A stretch of 64,000 nucleotides of DNA. Origin: JAJEAD01 sp965221555. GTDB lineage: Bacteria > Pseudomonadota > Gammaproteobacteria > HK1. The translations under genes and the position numbers were made by a program. The DNA lies in the NCBI GenBank assembly GCA_965221555.1, contig OZ244895.1:496001-560000 (forward strand), written 5' to 3'. The notes under the pieces are model-generated. The model was not told the origin of the DNA. It did not search any database and saw only the letters and a list, made by a program, of their open reading frames with translations. Shown here piece by piece: positions 56,150 to 64,000 of this stretch (positions are counted from its first letter, which is position 1; each line of letters opens with the position of its first letter).

Positions 56150-58231
56150 TCACGGCATCGTGTAGTCCGGACTCAGCTCCACCAGCTCGCGCCGGTAGGG
56201 CATGGCGTCTTCCGGCGGCGTCTCGCCGAGTTCGCGCGCGTAGCGGTAACCGCCGTAGACCGCGGCGGCGATGGTGCCGGGGGCGAGACAGTCGCCGATG
56301 CGCGTAACGCGACGGATGCCCGCGCTCGCAAGCGCATCCTGGTCCGCCACGAGTTCATGGTAGAGCGCGTCGTCCGCGAGCGGCGCGGTGACCAGGACCA
56401 GGGTGGCGCAGTCGCGTTCGAAGGCGCCGCCCCCGTACACGGGTTCGATGCTCACCTTGCCGTCTCCGAGTGCGCCCACCGCGTGATTCGCCAGCACTTC
56501 CACCCCCGCCTCGCGCACGCGGACCTGGATGCGGCGAAGCTCCAGGGTATACGCGGTCCAGGCCGACACGAGAGACTCGGTGGTGACCAGCGCCACCTCG
56601 TGTCCTTCCGCCGCGAGTTTCTCCGCGATGACGCCGCCGAGGTAGTAGTGGTCGTCGTCGAAGACCACCACCGGACCCGCCACCGCCGCTCCGCGCATGA
56701 TGTCGTCGGGAGTGCGTACCCGCTCCGGGAAATCGAGCGCGCCCGGCATCGGCCACTCGTGGTGCCGTCCGCCTCCATCGCGGCGCCAGGTCGAGCCGGT
56801 GGCGAGAGCGACCAGGGAGCAGCCGGCCTCGCGCACCTCGGCCGCGTCGAGACGGCTCGCCCGGTACACCTCGACGTTGGGCAGATTGTGGAGCTGCCCG
56901 ACGCGCCAGTCGCGCACCCGCCCCCAGGCGGAGAGGCCGGGGAGACGACTCTCGAGCGAGACGCGCCCTCCGAGCTCGGCGCCGGCTTCCGCGAGCATGA
57001 CTTCGTAACCCCGCTGGCCGAGCGCGCGCGCCGCCTCCAGTCCCGCCGGCCCCGCTCCGACCACGAGCACCCGCTCGTCGCCGCTCCGGGCGGGGATCCG
57101 TTCGGGATGCCAGCCCTTGCGCCACTCCTCCCCCTTGGTCGGATTCTGCGTGCAGCGCATCGGCGCGCCGAGGTTGTCGCTGGCGACGCAGATGTTGCAG
57201 CCAATGCACTCCCGGATGTCTTCGATGCGGCCTTCCTCGATCTTCTTCGGCAGGAAGGGGTCCGCGATCGAGGGGCGGGCGGCGCCGATCATGTCCAGCA
57301 CCCCCTTGCGGATCAGGCTCACCATCCGGTCCGGCGAGGTGTAGCGCCCGACCCCCACCACCGGCTTCGAGGTGAGCTGCTTGACGAAGCTCGTGTAGGG
57401 CTCCTGGAAGCCCTCCTCCGAGAAACGGGAGGTGATGGAGTCGTTGTCCCAGTCGCTGCAGTTGACGTCCCAGAGGTCGGGGAGCTCTCCCAGCATCTCG
57501 AGCACCTCGCGGCCCTCGCGCTCGGCGAGAATCCCCTTCTCGCCCATGAGTTCGTCGACCGCGAAGCGCACGACGACCCCCATGGTGTCGCCGACCGCCT
57601 CCTTGGTGTCTTCGATCACCTCGCGCAGCAAGCGGGCCCGGTTCTCCATCGAGCCCCCGTACTCGTCGCGGCGCTGGTTGTGGCGCGGCGAGAGGAAGTG
57701 CATGAGCAGCGACAGATCGTGAGCCGCGTACACGCACACGATGTCGAAGCCCGCTTTCTTCGCGTTCAGCGCGGCACGCCGGTGCCAGCGGCGGTAGTCG
57801 GCAATGTCGCCCTTGGTCATGGCGCGGGCGTGGATCGGCGCGATGCCGTCGACCGGGCGCGCGCGCGGCGCCATCGGCACCTCCCGACTCGTCAGGTTGC
57901 TCGCGTGATAGCCCATGTGGGTGAGTTCGATCGAGGCGAGGCTGCCGTGGCGGTGCACGAGCTCGGTCATGCGGGCCAGGGTGGGAATGTCGCGCTCGTC
58001 CCAGAGGCGAATCTCGCGCGCGGTCTCGGTGGTGGGATGGATGTCGCACTGCTCGGTGCTCACCACCGCCCAGCCTCCTTCCGCCTTCACCCCCCGCATC
58101 ACCGCCATCGAGGTGGGGTGGAGGCGCCCCATGCCATTGCAGTGAGGCACCTGGTAGAAACGGTTGCGAGCGGTTACGGGACCGATCTTCACCGGCTCGA
58201 AGAGGATGTCGTAGCGGGGATCGCGGGTCAT
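56150..58231 (-). CDS. Trimethylamine/dimethylamine dehydrogenase-family flavoprotein
   Basis: A 693-residue Old-Yellow-Enzyme-like TIM barrel with C-terminal FAD/ADP-binding domains. Its N-terminus (RDPRYDILFEPVKIGP, RNRFYQVPHCNGMG) closely follows TMADH. Retained features are Cys31 (site of the covalent cysteinyl-FMN bond), Tyr168-x-x-His171, Asp264, the [4Fe-4S] ligands Cys342, Cys345, Cys348 and Cys360, and the VVGAGPAGLEAAR motif. Of the TMADH aromatic bowl (Tyr60, Trp264, Trp355), only the middle Trp remains (Trp261); the others are Gln61 and Asp352. It is therefore probably an N-demethylase of a different amine. The ATG at 58231 has GAGGAA upstream. It follows the fused-ATPase gene by 163 bases. 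Confidence 0.9.
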   Translation of the reverse strand: MTRDPRYDILFEPVKIGPVTARNRFYQVPHCNGMGRLHPTSMAVMRGVKAEGGWAVVSTEQCDIHPTTETAREIRLWDERDIPTLARMTELVHRHGSLASIELTHMGYHASNLTSREVPMAPRARPVDGIAPIHARAMTKGDIADYRRWHRRAALNAKKAGFDIVCVYAAHDLSLLMHFLSPRHNQRRDEYGGSMENRARLLREVIEDTKEAVGDTMGVVVRFAVDELMGEKGILAEREGREVLEMLGELPDLWDVNCSDWDNDSITSRFSEEGFQEPYTSFVKQLTSKPVVGVGRYTSPDRMVSLIRKGVLDMIGAARPSIADPFLPKKIEEGRIEDIRECIGCNICVASDNLGAPMRCTQNPTKGEEWRKGWHPERIPARSGDERVLVVGAGPAGLEAARALGQRGYEVMLAEAGAELGGRVSLESRLPGLSAWGRVRDWRVGQLHNLPNVEVYRASRLDAAEVREAGCSLVALATGSTWRRDGGGRHHEWPMPGALDFPERVRTPDDIMRGAAVAGPVVVFDDDHYYLGGVIAEKLAAEGHEVALVTTESLVSAWTAYTLELRRIQVRVREAGVEVLANHAVGALGDGKVSIEPVYGGGAFERDCATLVLVTAPLADDALYHELVADQDALASAGIRRVTRIGDCLAPGTIAAAVYGGYRYARELGETPPEDAMPYRRELVELSPDYTMP

Positions 58232-58394
58232 GGCAGCATTTCCTCGGAGGAGATGCCGCGATGCTATCGACCACGGCACGCTTTGCGAACTCTCATCGGG
58301 AAACAAGAAGACCCGAGTTCTCGCGTCCGCCGCAACGTTATCCACCGAGGGATCCCGCCCCGGGACGCGTGCGGCCCGGCGGCCGCGTCCCGGC

Positions 58395-60509
58395 TCAGGC
58401 AGCCGGAGCGGGGGCGGTCTCGGGTTCGCGCATCTGGATGACCGGCTCCACCGCGCGAAGCTCGCGGATCGGAATGTGGCAGGCGATGACGTGGTCCTGC
58501 CCAGCCTGCTGCAGGGGCGGGGGAGTCTCGTCGCAGATTGCGCCGAGGTGCCGCGGGCAGCGGGTGCTGAAGGGGCAGCCGCTTGGCGTGTCGAGGGCGC
58601 TCGGGAGATTGCCCGAGAGCAGGATCTCGCGCTTGGTGATCGCGGGATCGGCGATCGGGATAGCGGAGAGCAGCGCCTCGGTGTAGGGGTGGTAGGGCGG
58701 ATCGAAGACTTGCTTCGTCGTGCCCCGTTCCATGATCCGGCCGAGGTACATGACGACGATGCGATCGGAGAGGTAGCGCACCACGCTCAGGTCATGGCTG
58801 ATGAAGAGCAAAGTGGTCCTGTTCTCGCGCTGAATCTCCATCAGCAGCTCGGTGACCGCGGCCGCCACCGAGACGTCGAGGGAGGAGACCGGCTCGTCGG
58901 CGACCACCAGCGAAGGGTTGCCGGCGAAGGCGCGGGCGATGCCGATCCGCTGCTTCTGTCCCCCGGATAGCTGGCGCGGGCGCCGGCGGTAGAAGTCCCG
59001 CGGCAGCTTGACGGTATCGAGCAGCCGCAGCACCCGTTCGCGCACCTTGCGCCGGTCGCTCTCCACCCCGAAACGCCTGATCACGCGGCCGATCTGCCAC
59101 CCGATGGTGTGGCTCGGGTTGAGCGTGTCGAAAGGATTCTGGAACACCATCTGCAGGGACCGGATGCGCTTCGGGCCCCGCTCGCGCACCGGAATCGAGC
59201 CGATGTCGCTCCCTTCGTGGCGCACCTCGCCGTCGGTCGCGACCTCGAGCCCCATCAGCACCTTGGCGAAGGTGGACTTGCCACAGCCCGACTCGCCGAC
59301 GATGGCGACCGTCTCCGCCCGGCGGGCGTCGAAGTCCAGGGACTCGTTGGCCTTGACGTGGCGGACCCGGTTCCCCCGGATCCACGCCATGAGGGAGCGA
59401 TCCTCGACCTCGTAGTACTTCTGCATCGCGTCGACTTCGAGCACGGTGTCCCCGAGCCGGATCGGGTCAGCCTCGGTGCCTTGCGCAATCCGGGCGCCGT
59501 GGTCGATCTCCTGGAAACGCCGGCAGCGCACGCGATGCGCGCTCCCGTTCGTCGACGCGACCGGCTCGATCGGGACGACCCCGGCGTCGCATTTACCCGG
59601 GGTGAAGTGCTCGCAGCGCGGACCGAAGTTGCAGCCCTCGGGCCGCTCGTGGGGCAGGGGCAGCTGGCCGCGGATCGGGCGCAGGGGCGCGCTGTTCTTG
59701 TCGGTAGCGGGCAGGGGGATGCAACCGAAGAGCCCGTGCGTGTAGGGATGCCGGGGATGGTGGAACAGCTCTTCGATGCTTCCCTCCTCCACGACCTCTC
59801 CCGAGTACATGACGGCGACCCGGTCGCAGACCTCCAGGATCAGTCCCAGGTTGTGCGAGATGTAGATCTGCGCCGCGCCGTACTTCTCGCCGATGTCCCG
59901 AACGAGATCGACGATCCCCGCCTCCACGGTGACATCGAGGGCAGTGGTCGGCTCGTCGAGAAGCAGCAGGGAGGGGCTGGACAGAAGCGCCATCGCGATG
60001 ACCGCCCGCTGCTGCTGTCCTCCCGAGAGCTGGTGGGGAAAGGAGGCGAGCACCCGCTGCGGGTCCGGCAGCCGGCAATCGGCGAGCAGGGAGGCGGCGC
60101 GCTCCAGCGCCTCGCGCTCGCTCACCCCCTCGTGAAACATCGGGATGTCTTTGAGCTGGGAGCCGATGGTGAGGCTGGGATTGAGCGCCGCGAAGGGCTC
60201 CTGGTAGATCATCGCGATCTCGGAGCCGCGCAGGCGTCGCAGCGCGTCTCGGTCGAGCGAGCGGAGATCGGTCCCCTTGAACTTGATGCTGCCGCTCTTT
60301 ACCGACCCGTTGGTCCCCATGTACTGCATGATCGCGAGCGCGACGGTGGATTTGCCGCAGCCGGACTCGCCCACGAGGCCGACGCTCTCGCCCTGCTCCA
60401 CGCGGAGCGAGAAGTCGATGACCGCCGGGATCTCACCCGCCCGCGTCCAGTACGAGATGTTGAGATCCCGGATCTCCAGCAGCGGCGGGTTCCGGTCGTC
60501 GGCGGGCAT
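58395..60509 (-). CDS. Fused dipeptide-type ABC transporter ATPase (DppD-DppF)
   Basis: A 704-residue protein with two complete ATPase halves. The first half has Walker A GESGCGKST (residues 47-55), LSGGQQQRAVIAMAL and LLLLDEPTTALD. The second half has a second GESGCGKST near residue 420, LSGGQKQRIGIARAF and LVVADEPVSSLD. Each half ends in a Cys-containing oligopeptide domain (GCNFGPRCEHF; GCPFSTRCPRHLGAIC). The window's other importer has these as separate genes. The ATG at 60509 starts three bases after the preceding permease stop. Confidence 0.95.
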   Translation of the reverse strand: MPADDRNPPLLEIRDLNISYWTRAGEIPAVIDFSLRVEQGESVGLVGESGCGKSTVALAIMQYMGTNGSVKSGSIKFKGTDLRSLDRDALRRLRGSEIAMIYQEPFAALNPSLTIGSQLKDIPMFHEGVSEREALERAASLLADCRLPDPQRVLASFPHQLSGGQQQRAVIAMALLSSPSLLLLDEPTTALDVTVEAGIVDLVRDIGEKYGAAQIYISHNLGLILEVCDRVAVMYSGEVVEEGSIEELFHHPRHPYTHGLFGCIPLPATDKNSAPLRPIRGQLPLPHERPEGCNFGPRCEHFTPGKCDAGVVPIEPVASTNGSAHRVRCRRFQEIDHGARIAQGTEADPIRLGDTVLEVDAMQKYYEVEDRSLMAWIRGNRVRHVKANESLDFDARRAETVAIVGESGCGKSTFAKVLMGLEVATDGEVRHEGSDIGSIPVRERGPKRIRSLQMVFQNPFDTLNPSHTIGWQIGRVIRRFGVESDRRKVRERVLRLLDTVKLPRDFYRRRPRQLSGGQKQRIGIARAFAGNPSLVVADEPVSSLDVSVAAAVTELLMEIQRENRTTLLFISHDLSVVRYLSDRIVVMYLGRIMERGTTKQVFDPPYHPYTEALLSAIPIADPAITKREILLSGNLPSALDTPSGCPFSTRCPRHLGAICDETPPPLQQAGQDHVIACHIPIRELRAVEPVIQMREPETAPAPAA

Positions 60510-60512
60510 CGC

Positions 60513-61430
60513 TCAGTCGCGCAGCGAGATCTCGCGCAGCCCGTCGGCCATCAGGTTGAAGCCGAGGATGAGGGTCGAGATCGCGATGCAGGGGAACACG
60601 GTCATGTGCGGGAAGGTGATTGCCATCGACCGGGTCTCGTTGATCATGCCGCCCCAGTCCGGGTCGGGCGGCGGCAGGCCAAGCCCGAGGAAGCCGAGCA
60701 CCCCGATGGTGATGGTGACGTAACCCAGGCGCAGACAGGCGTCGACGATGAGCGGGCCGCGGGCGTTCGGCAGTATCTCCACCAGCATGATCCACCAGGC
60801 CGGCTCGCCGCGGGTCTCCGCCGCCGCCACGTACTCCCGGGTGCGCAGGTCGAGGACCAGCCCGCGCACGATGCGCATGATCCCGGGGCCGCTCGCGAAC
60901 ACGATCGCGACCACGATGTTGACGGCGGACGCGCCGAAGTGCGCGATGATGAGGATGTAGAGCACCAGGACCGGAAACGAGAGGATGAGATCCGCGAAGC
61001 GGGACAGGATGTTGTCGGTCCAGCCCCGGTAGTAGCCGGCGCAAAGCCCCATGATGATGCCCACGCTGTACGCGCACACCGTGGCGAGCGGGGCGTAGAT
61101 GAGCACTTTTCTCGCGCCCCACACCAGGCGCGAGAACACGTCGCGCCCCAGATGATCCGTGCCGAGCAGATAGAAGTTCTCCACTGGGTCGGTCGGGCAG
61201 TAGCTGTGCTGCCACCATGACGGACACCGGAACGGGTCCTGGGTGGCGAGAGGGTCGTAGGGCGCAATAAGCGGGGCGAAGAGCGCGACCAGCACCCAGA
61301 ACGCGACCAGGGCGACCCCCACCATGCCCACCGGGCTCTCGCCGAGCAGGGCCAGGGGCTTGAACAGCCTGCGCAGCGCAGCTCCGGCGCCGGGGGCGGG
61401 CAGCACTAACTGGGCGCTCGGAGTGGCCAT
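60513..61430 (-). CDS. ABC transporter permease (DppC-like)
   Basis: A 305-residue permease with six spans, the DppC landmark LGTDHLGRDVFSRLVWGARKVLIYAP and an EAA loop YVAAAETRGEPAWWIMLVEILPNARGP. It lies 11 bases after the DppB-like gene. It is the third gene of the importer operon in transcription order (binding protein, permease, permease, fused ATPase). Confidence 0.94.
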   Translation of the reverse strand: MATPSAQLVLPAPGAGAALRRLFKPLALLGESPVGMVGVALVAFWVLVALFAPLIAPYDPLATQDPFRCPSWWQHSYCPTDPVENFYLLGTDHLGRDVFSRLVWGARKVLIYAPLATVCAYSVGIIMGLCAGYYRGWTDNILSRFADLILSFPVLVLYILIIAHFGASAVNIVVAIVFASGPGIMRIVRGLVLDLRTREYVAAAETRGEPAWWIMLVEILPNARGPLIVDACLRLGYVTITIGVLGFLGLGLPPPDPDWGGMINETRSMAITFPHMTVFPCIAISTLILGFNLMADGLREISLRD

Positions 61431-61441
61431 GGCTCGCCTCC

Positions 61442-62374
61442 TCAGGTGAAGCGAATGCGCGGGTTGAGGTAGGTGTAGGCGATATCCGCGATGGTCTGGG
61501 TCCCCACCGCCACGAACACCGCGACCAGAGTGCAGGCCTCGATGAGATAGATGTCCTGACTGAGGGAGGCATCGAGGAGCAGGGCGCCGAAGCCCTTGTA
61601 GGAGAAGAACACCTCGACCACGATGACCCCCGACAGCAGCCAGTTCACCTGCAGCATGATCACCGTGAAGGGGGCGATGAGCGCGTTGCGCAGCGCATAC
61701 TTCCAGATGACGCGCGCGTAAGGCAGACCCGCGAGGATCGCGGTGCGCACGTATTGTGTGGTCATGACTTCGGCCATCGATGCGCGCGTCATGCGCGCCA
61801 CATAGCCGAAGTCGTAGAGCACCAGCACCATGACCGGCATGACGAGCTCCGCGATGTTGAAGCCGTCCGCCATGGAGCTGGTGCCCGGGAGAATTCCGAG
61901 CACGAACACGAAGAGCGCGGCAATGAACACCGCGCTCGCGAACTCAGGTACCGAGGTGGTGGTGATACAGGTGACCGAGATGGTCCGGTCGAGCTTCGAG
62001 CCCTCCCGCATGCCGGCGAGTATCCCGAGGATCAGCGAAAGGGGAACGATGATCCCGAGCGCGTAGGTGGCGAGGATGACGGTGTTCCACACCCGCGGCC
62101 ACAGCACGTCCGCGACGGGAGTCGAGTACCGCACCGAGCGTCCGAAGTTGCCGGTGGCCACATTGCCGAGCCAGGTCGCGTAGCGCTCGACGATCGGCCG
62201 GTTGTACCCGTTGCGCTCGAGCCACGCCGCGCGCTGCTCGGGGGTGGTGTACTGACCGATGACCCGGACCGCGACGGTCTCCTTGTCGATCTCGAGCAGC
62301 GCGAACAGCACCATCGACACCACCAGCATGGTGAGTGCCATGAAGCCGAAGCGCTTCAGGATGAAGATCAGCAT
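61442..62374 (-). CDS. ABC transporter permease (DppB-like)
   Basis: A 310-residue permease starting MLIFILKRFGFMALTMLVVS. A long periplasmic loop includes WLGNVATGNFGRSVRYSTPV, and the EAA loop reads YVRTAILAGLPYARVIWKYALRNALIAP. It follows the binding-protein gene by 83 bases, so the two are probably co-transcribed. Confidence 0.94.
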   Translation of the reverse strand: MLIFILKRFGFMALTMLVVSMVLFALLEIDKETVAVRVIGQYTTPEQRAAWLERNGYNRPIVERYATWLGNVATGNFGRSVRYSTPVADVLWPRVWNTVILATYALGIIVPLSLILGILAGMREGSKLDRTISVTCITTTSVPEFASAVFIAALFVFVLGILPGTSSMADGFNIAELVMPVMVLVLYDFGYVARMTRASMAEVMTTQYVRTAILAGLPYARVIWKYALRNALIAPFTVIMLQVNWLLSGVIVVEVFFSYKGFGALLLDASLSQDIYLIEACTLVAVFVAVGTQTIADIAYTYLNPRIRFT

Positions 62375-62457
62375 GAGACGCTGTGGTCTTCGAGGAGCCG
62401 GCGCATTCTCATGCGCCGGCTCCCATCATCGCCGCCCTCCCGAGGGAGGCGCCGGCC

Positions 62458-64000
62458 TCAGGCTGGCTCGATCGCCAGCAGGTCGGCGAAGTAGTACAGG
62501 GTCGGATGCGGCTGGTAGCCCTTGACCCGCTTGTCGAAGGCGGTGAAGGACTTCCTCCACAGCGGCTGGGCGATCGGTCCGTCCTCCTGCATCAGCTTCT
62601 GGATCTCCGCCATCACCTCACGCCGCGCGTCGACATCGAGCGTGCCTTCGGCCTTGGTGAGCAGCCGATCGAACTCGGGGTTGTTGTAGGCAGTCTCGTT
62701 CCAGGGCACCCCGGAACGGTAAGCGAGCGCCAGCACCATGACCCCGAGCGGACGATGCGTCCATCCCGTGAACCCGAACGCGGTCTTGTCCCAGATGTCC
62801 CAGTAGGACGCGGACGGCATCGAGTTGATCTTGCAGTTGATGCCCGCTTCCTTCCACTGCTCCACCATCGACTGCACCGCCGCGATCTCCCACGCGGGAT
62901 CCGGCTTGCAGTCGATCGTCACCTCGATGCCGTCGGGGTGGCCCGCCTCGGCGAGCAGCTTCCTCGCCGCCTCGGGGTCCCGCGTCATCTCCGGCAGCTC
63001 CGCGTATTCCGGATGAATGGGGCACACGTGATGGTGTTCCGCCTTGAGGCCGAGCCCCTGGATTGCGAGTTGCAGGGTCTTGCCGCAATCGGTGGCCAGG
63101 CGCATCGCCTTGCGCACGCGCGGGTCCGTGAAGGGCTCTTCCGTCACCCGCATGCGCACCACGCCGGTGCGGGCGGTGGTCACATCGTAGACCTGCACGT
63201 GGGGGATGTTCGCGAGCAGGGGGAGCTGCTCCACGTTCAGCTCGGAGACGCCATGCACCTGCTTGGAGATGAGCGCGTTGACCTCCGCCCCGGGATCGTC
63301 GCCGAGGTCCAGAAACTCCATCGAATCGAGGTGTACCGGATCGCCCCACCAGTGGGTATTGGTGTTCTTGATGATCACCTTCTGGCCGACCCCCGCCTCG
63401 ACCACTTCGAAGGCGCCAGTGCCGTTGGCGCCGACTCCGAACACTCCGCCGTCCTCCGGATCGAGGATGTGCAGCGGATAGTGGAAGAGGTGCTCGGGCA
63501 CCGCGAGCTGGGCGTTGCGGCAGTTCAGGCGTACGGTATGGTCGTCCACCTTCTCGATGGCGTTCGCGTCCCAGAGCGCAGTGCCATCCTCATTCATCAT
63601 GTAGGCCTTCATCAGGCCGAGGACCGACGAGCCGGTATCGGGATCGAGGACGCGTTCGAGGTTCCAGATCACGTCGTCGGCGACGAAGGCACGCCCGTTT
63701 CGCCACTTCACGCCCTGGCGCAGATGCAGGTGCCAGGTCTTGAGGTCGGCGCTCGCCTCCCAGCGCTCGCAGAGCCAGGGACGGGTCACGTTGTCGGGGG
63801 TGGTGCGGGTCAGGTGCTCGCACGTGGAACGGGTGTACTCGGAACCGCCCCAGGCGAAAGTGTGGGGGCTGTCGAGTTCCGGAACGCGCCAGCCCAGTCT
63901 CAGATGCCCGCCCTTGGGCATGTCGGCGGCGGCGGCCTTGGGAAGCAGGCTGCGGCCTTCGATGCGGCCCGCGAACTCGTAGGCTGCGAGCGCGGAGACC
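62458..64000 (-). CDS. ABC transporter substrate-binding protein (partial, 5' end beyond window)
   Basis: A DppA/OppA-type binding protein, open to the right edge of the window. At least 514 residues are visible. The upstream part in frame, VSALAAYEFAGRIEGRSLLP, looks like the end of a signal sequence and start of the mature protein; the true start lies beyond 64000, and an internal Met at 63921 should not be taken as the start. Landmarks are WHLHLRQGVKWRNGRAFVADDV, GTGAFEVVEAGVGQKVIIKN and DPRVRKAMRLATDCG. It is the first gene of the second importer. The following TMADH-like gene suggests an amine or amine-containing ligand. Confidence 0.92.
   Translation of the reverse strand, partial: VSALAAYEFAGRIEGRSLLPKAAAADMPKGGHLRLGWRVPELDSPHTFAWGGSEYTRSTCEHLTRTTPDNVTRPWLCERWEASADLKTWHLHLRQGVKWRNGRAFVADDVIWNLERVLDPDTGSSVLGLMKAYMMNEDGTALWDANAIEKVDDHTVRLNCRNAQLAVPEHLFHYPLHILDPEDGGVFGVGANGTGAFEVVEAGVGQKVIIKNTNTHWWGDPVHLDSMEFLDLGDDPGAEVNALISKQVHGVSELNVEQLPLLANIPHVQVYDVTTARTGVVRMRVTEEPFTDPRVRKAMRLATDCGKTLQLAIQGLGLKAEHHHVCPIHPEYAELPEMTRDPEAARKLLAEAGHPDGIEVTIDCKPDPAWEIAAVQSMVEQWKEAGINCKINSMPSASYWDIWDKTAFGFTGWTHRPLGVMVLALAYRSGVPWNETAYNNPEFDRLLTKAEGTLDVDARREVMAEIQKLMQEDGPIAQPLWRKSFTAFDKRVKGYQPHPTLYYFADLLAIEPA

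Noticed and set aside
55994..58441. A plus-strand open frame of about 815 codons opposite the TMADH-like gene.
   Set aside because: It is a shadow of a strongly conserved flavoprotein gene.

Overview
The window is high-GC, densely coded bacterial chromosome. Housekeeping genes such as mutY, yggX, trmB, sohB, polB, hemW, rsmE and a bolA-type gene point to a gammaproteobacterium. mutY, yggX and trmB are neighbours in Escherichia coli and lie in the same stretch here, but are separated and partly inverted. No plasmid, phage or CRISPR signature is visible. Four-base NTGA stop/start overlaps are common (ATGA, GTGA, TTGA, perhaps CTGA).

Region 1 (1-18.5 kb) is mostly core. It holds a GldG/GldF-type ABC exporter module, a RidA-type deaminase, an RND efflux pair, hemW and lepA, a glutathione transferase, DNA polymerase II with a thioredoxin-like [2Fe-2S] ferredoxin, a metallo-beta-lactamase-fold hydrolase and a PQQ-type sugar dehydrogenase. 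Region 2 (18.9-29.7 kb) has a 728-residue exported coiled-coil protein, sohB, a BolA protein, rsmE, an FAD amine oxidoreductase, argH, a MazG-like pyrophosphohydrolase, mutY and yggX. Region 3 (29.9-36.6 kb) has a class V aminotransferase, a cobalt-type nitrile hydratase, trmB, a fatty-acid desaturase, tRNA-Gly(CCC) and an SDR dehydrogenase.

Region 4 (36.6-64 kb) looks like an accessory uptake and catabolism region for nitrogen compounds. A Dpp-type ABC importer lies divergent to its binding protein and an M81 metallopeptidase. Next come a peroxiredoxin, a protein made of two tandem ectoine-synthase domains, a Rieske oxygenase of the quaternary-amine type, an MFS carrier, an SDR, a lipoprotein, and a minus-strand run of LLM oxidoreductase, NTF2-like protein, agmatinase-family ureohydrolase and flavin amine oxidase. 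It ends with an amidohydrolase, a trimethylamine/dimethylamine-dehydrogenase-family flavoprotein and a second Dpp importer with fused ATPases, whose binding protein runs off the right edge. The likely theme is import and demethylation or deamination of N-methylated, guanidino or peptide-like compounds. The substrates cannot be read from the sequence.

The most unusual non-coding feature is a dispersed intergenic repeat family of about 180 bp (about 290 bp in a long form) found only from 17 kb rightward. It has five loci with well-kept copies and several remnants. Each element is a long imperfect inverted repeat bounded by 5'-TRRCCCGSA. Elements sit at the 3' ends of genes, and at least three annotated stop codons are made of the element's own terminal bases. 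One copy exactly fills the space between two convergent stop codons.
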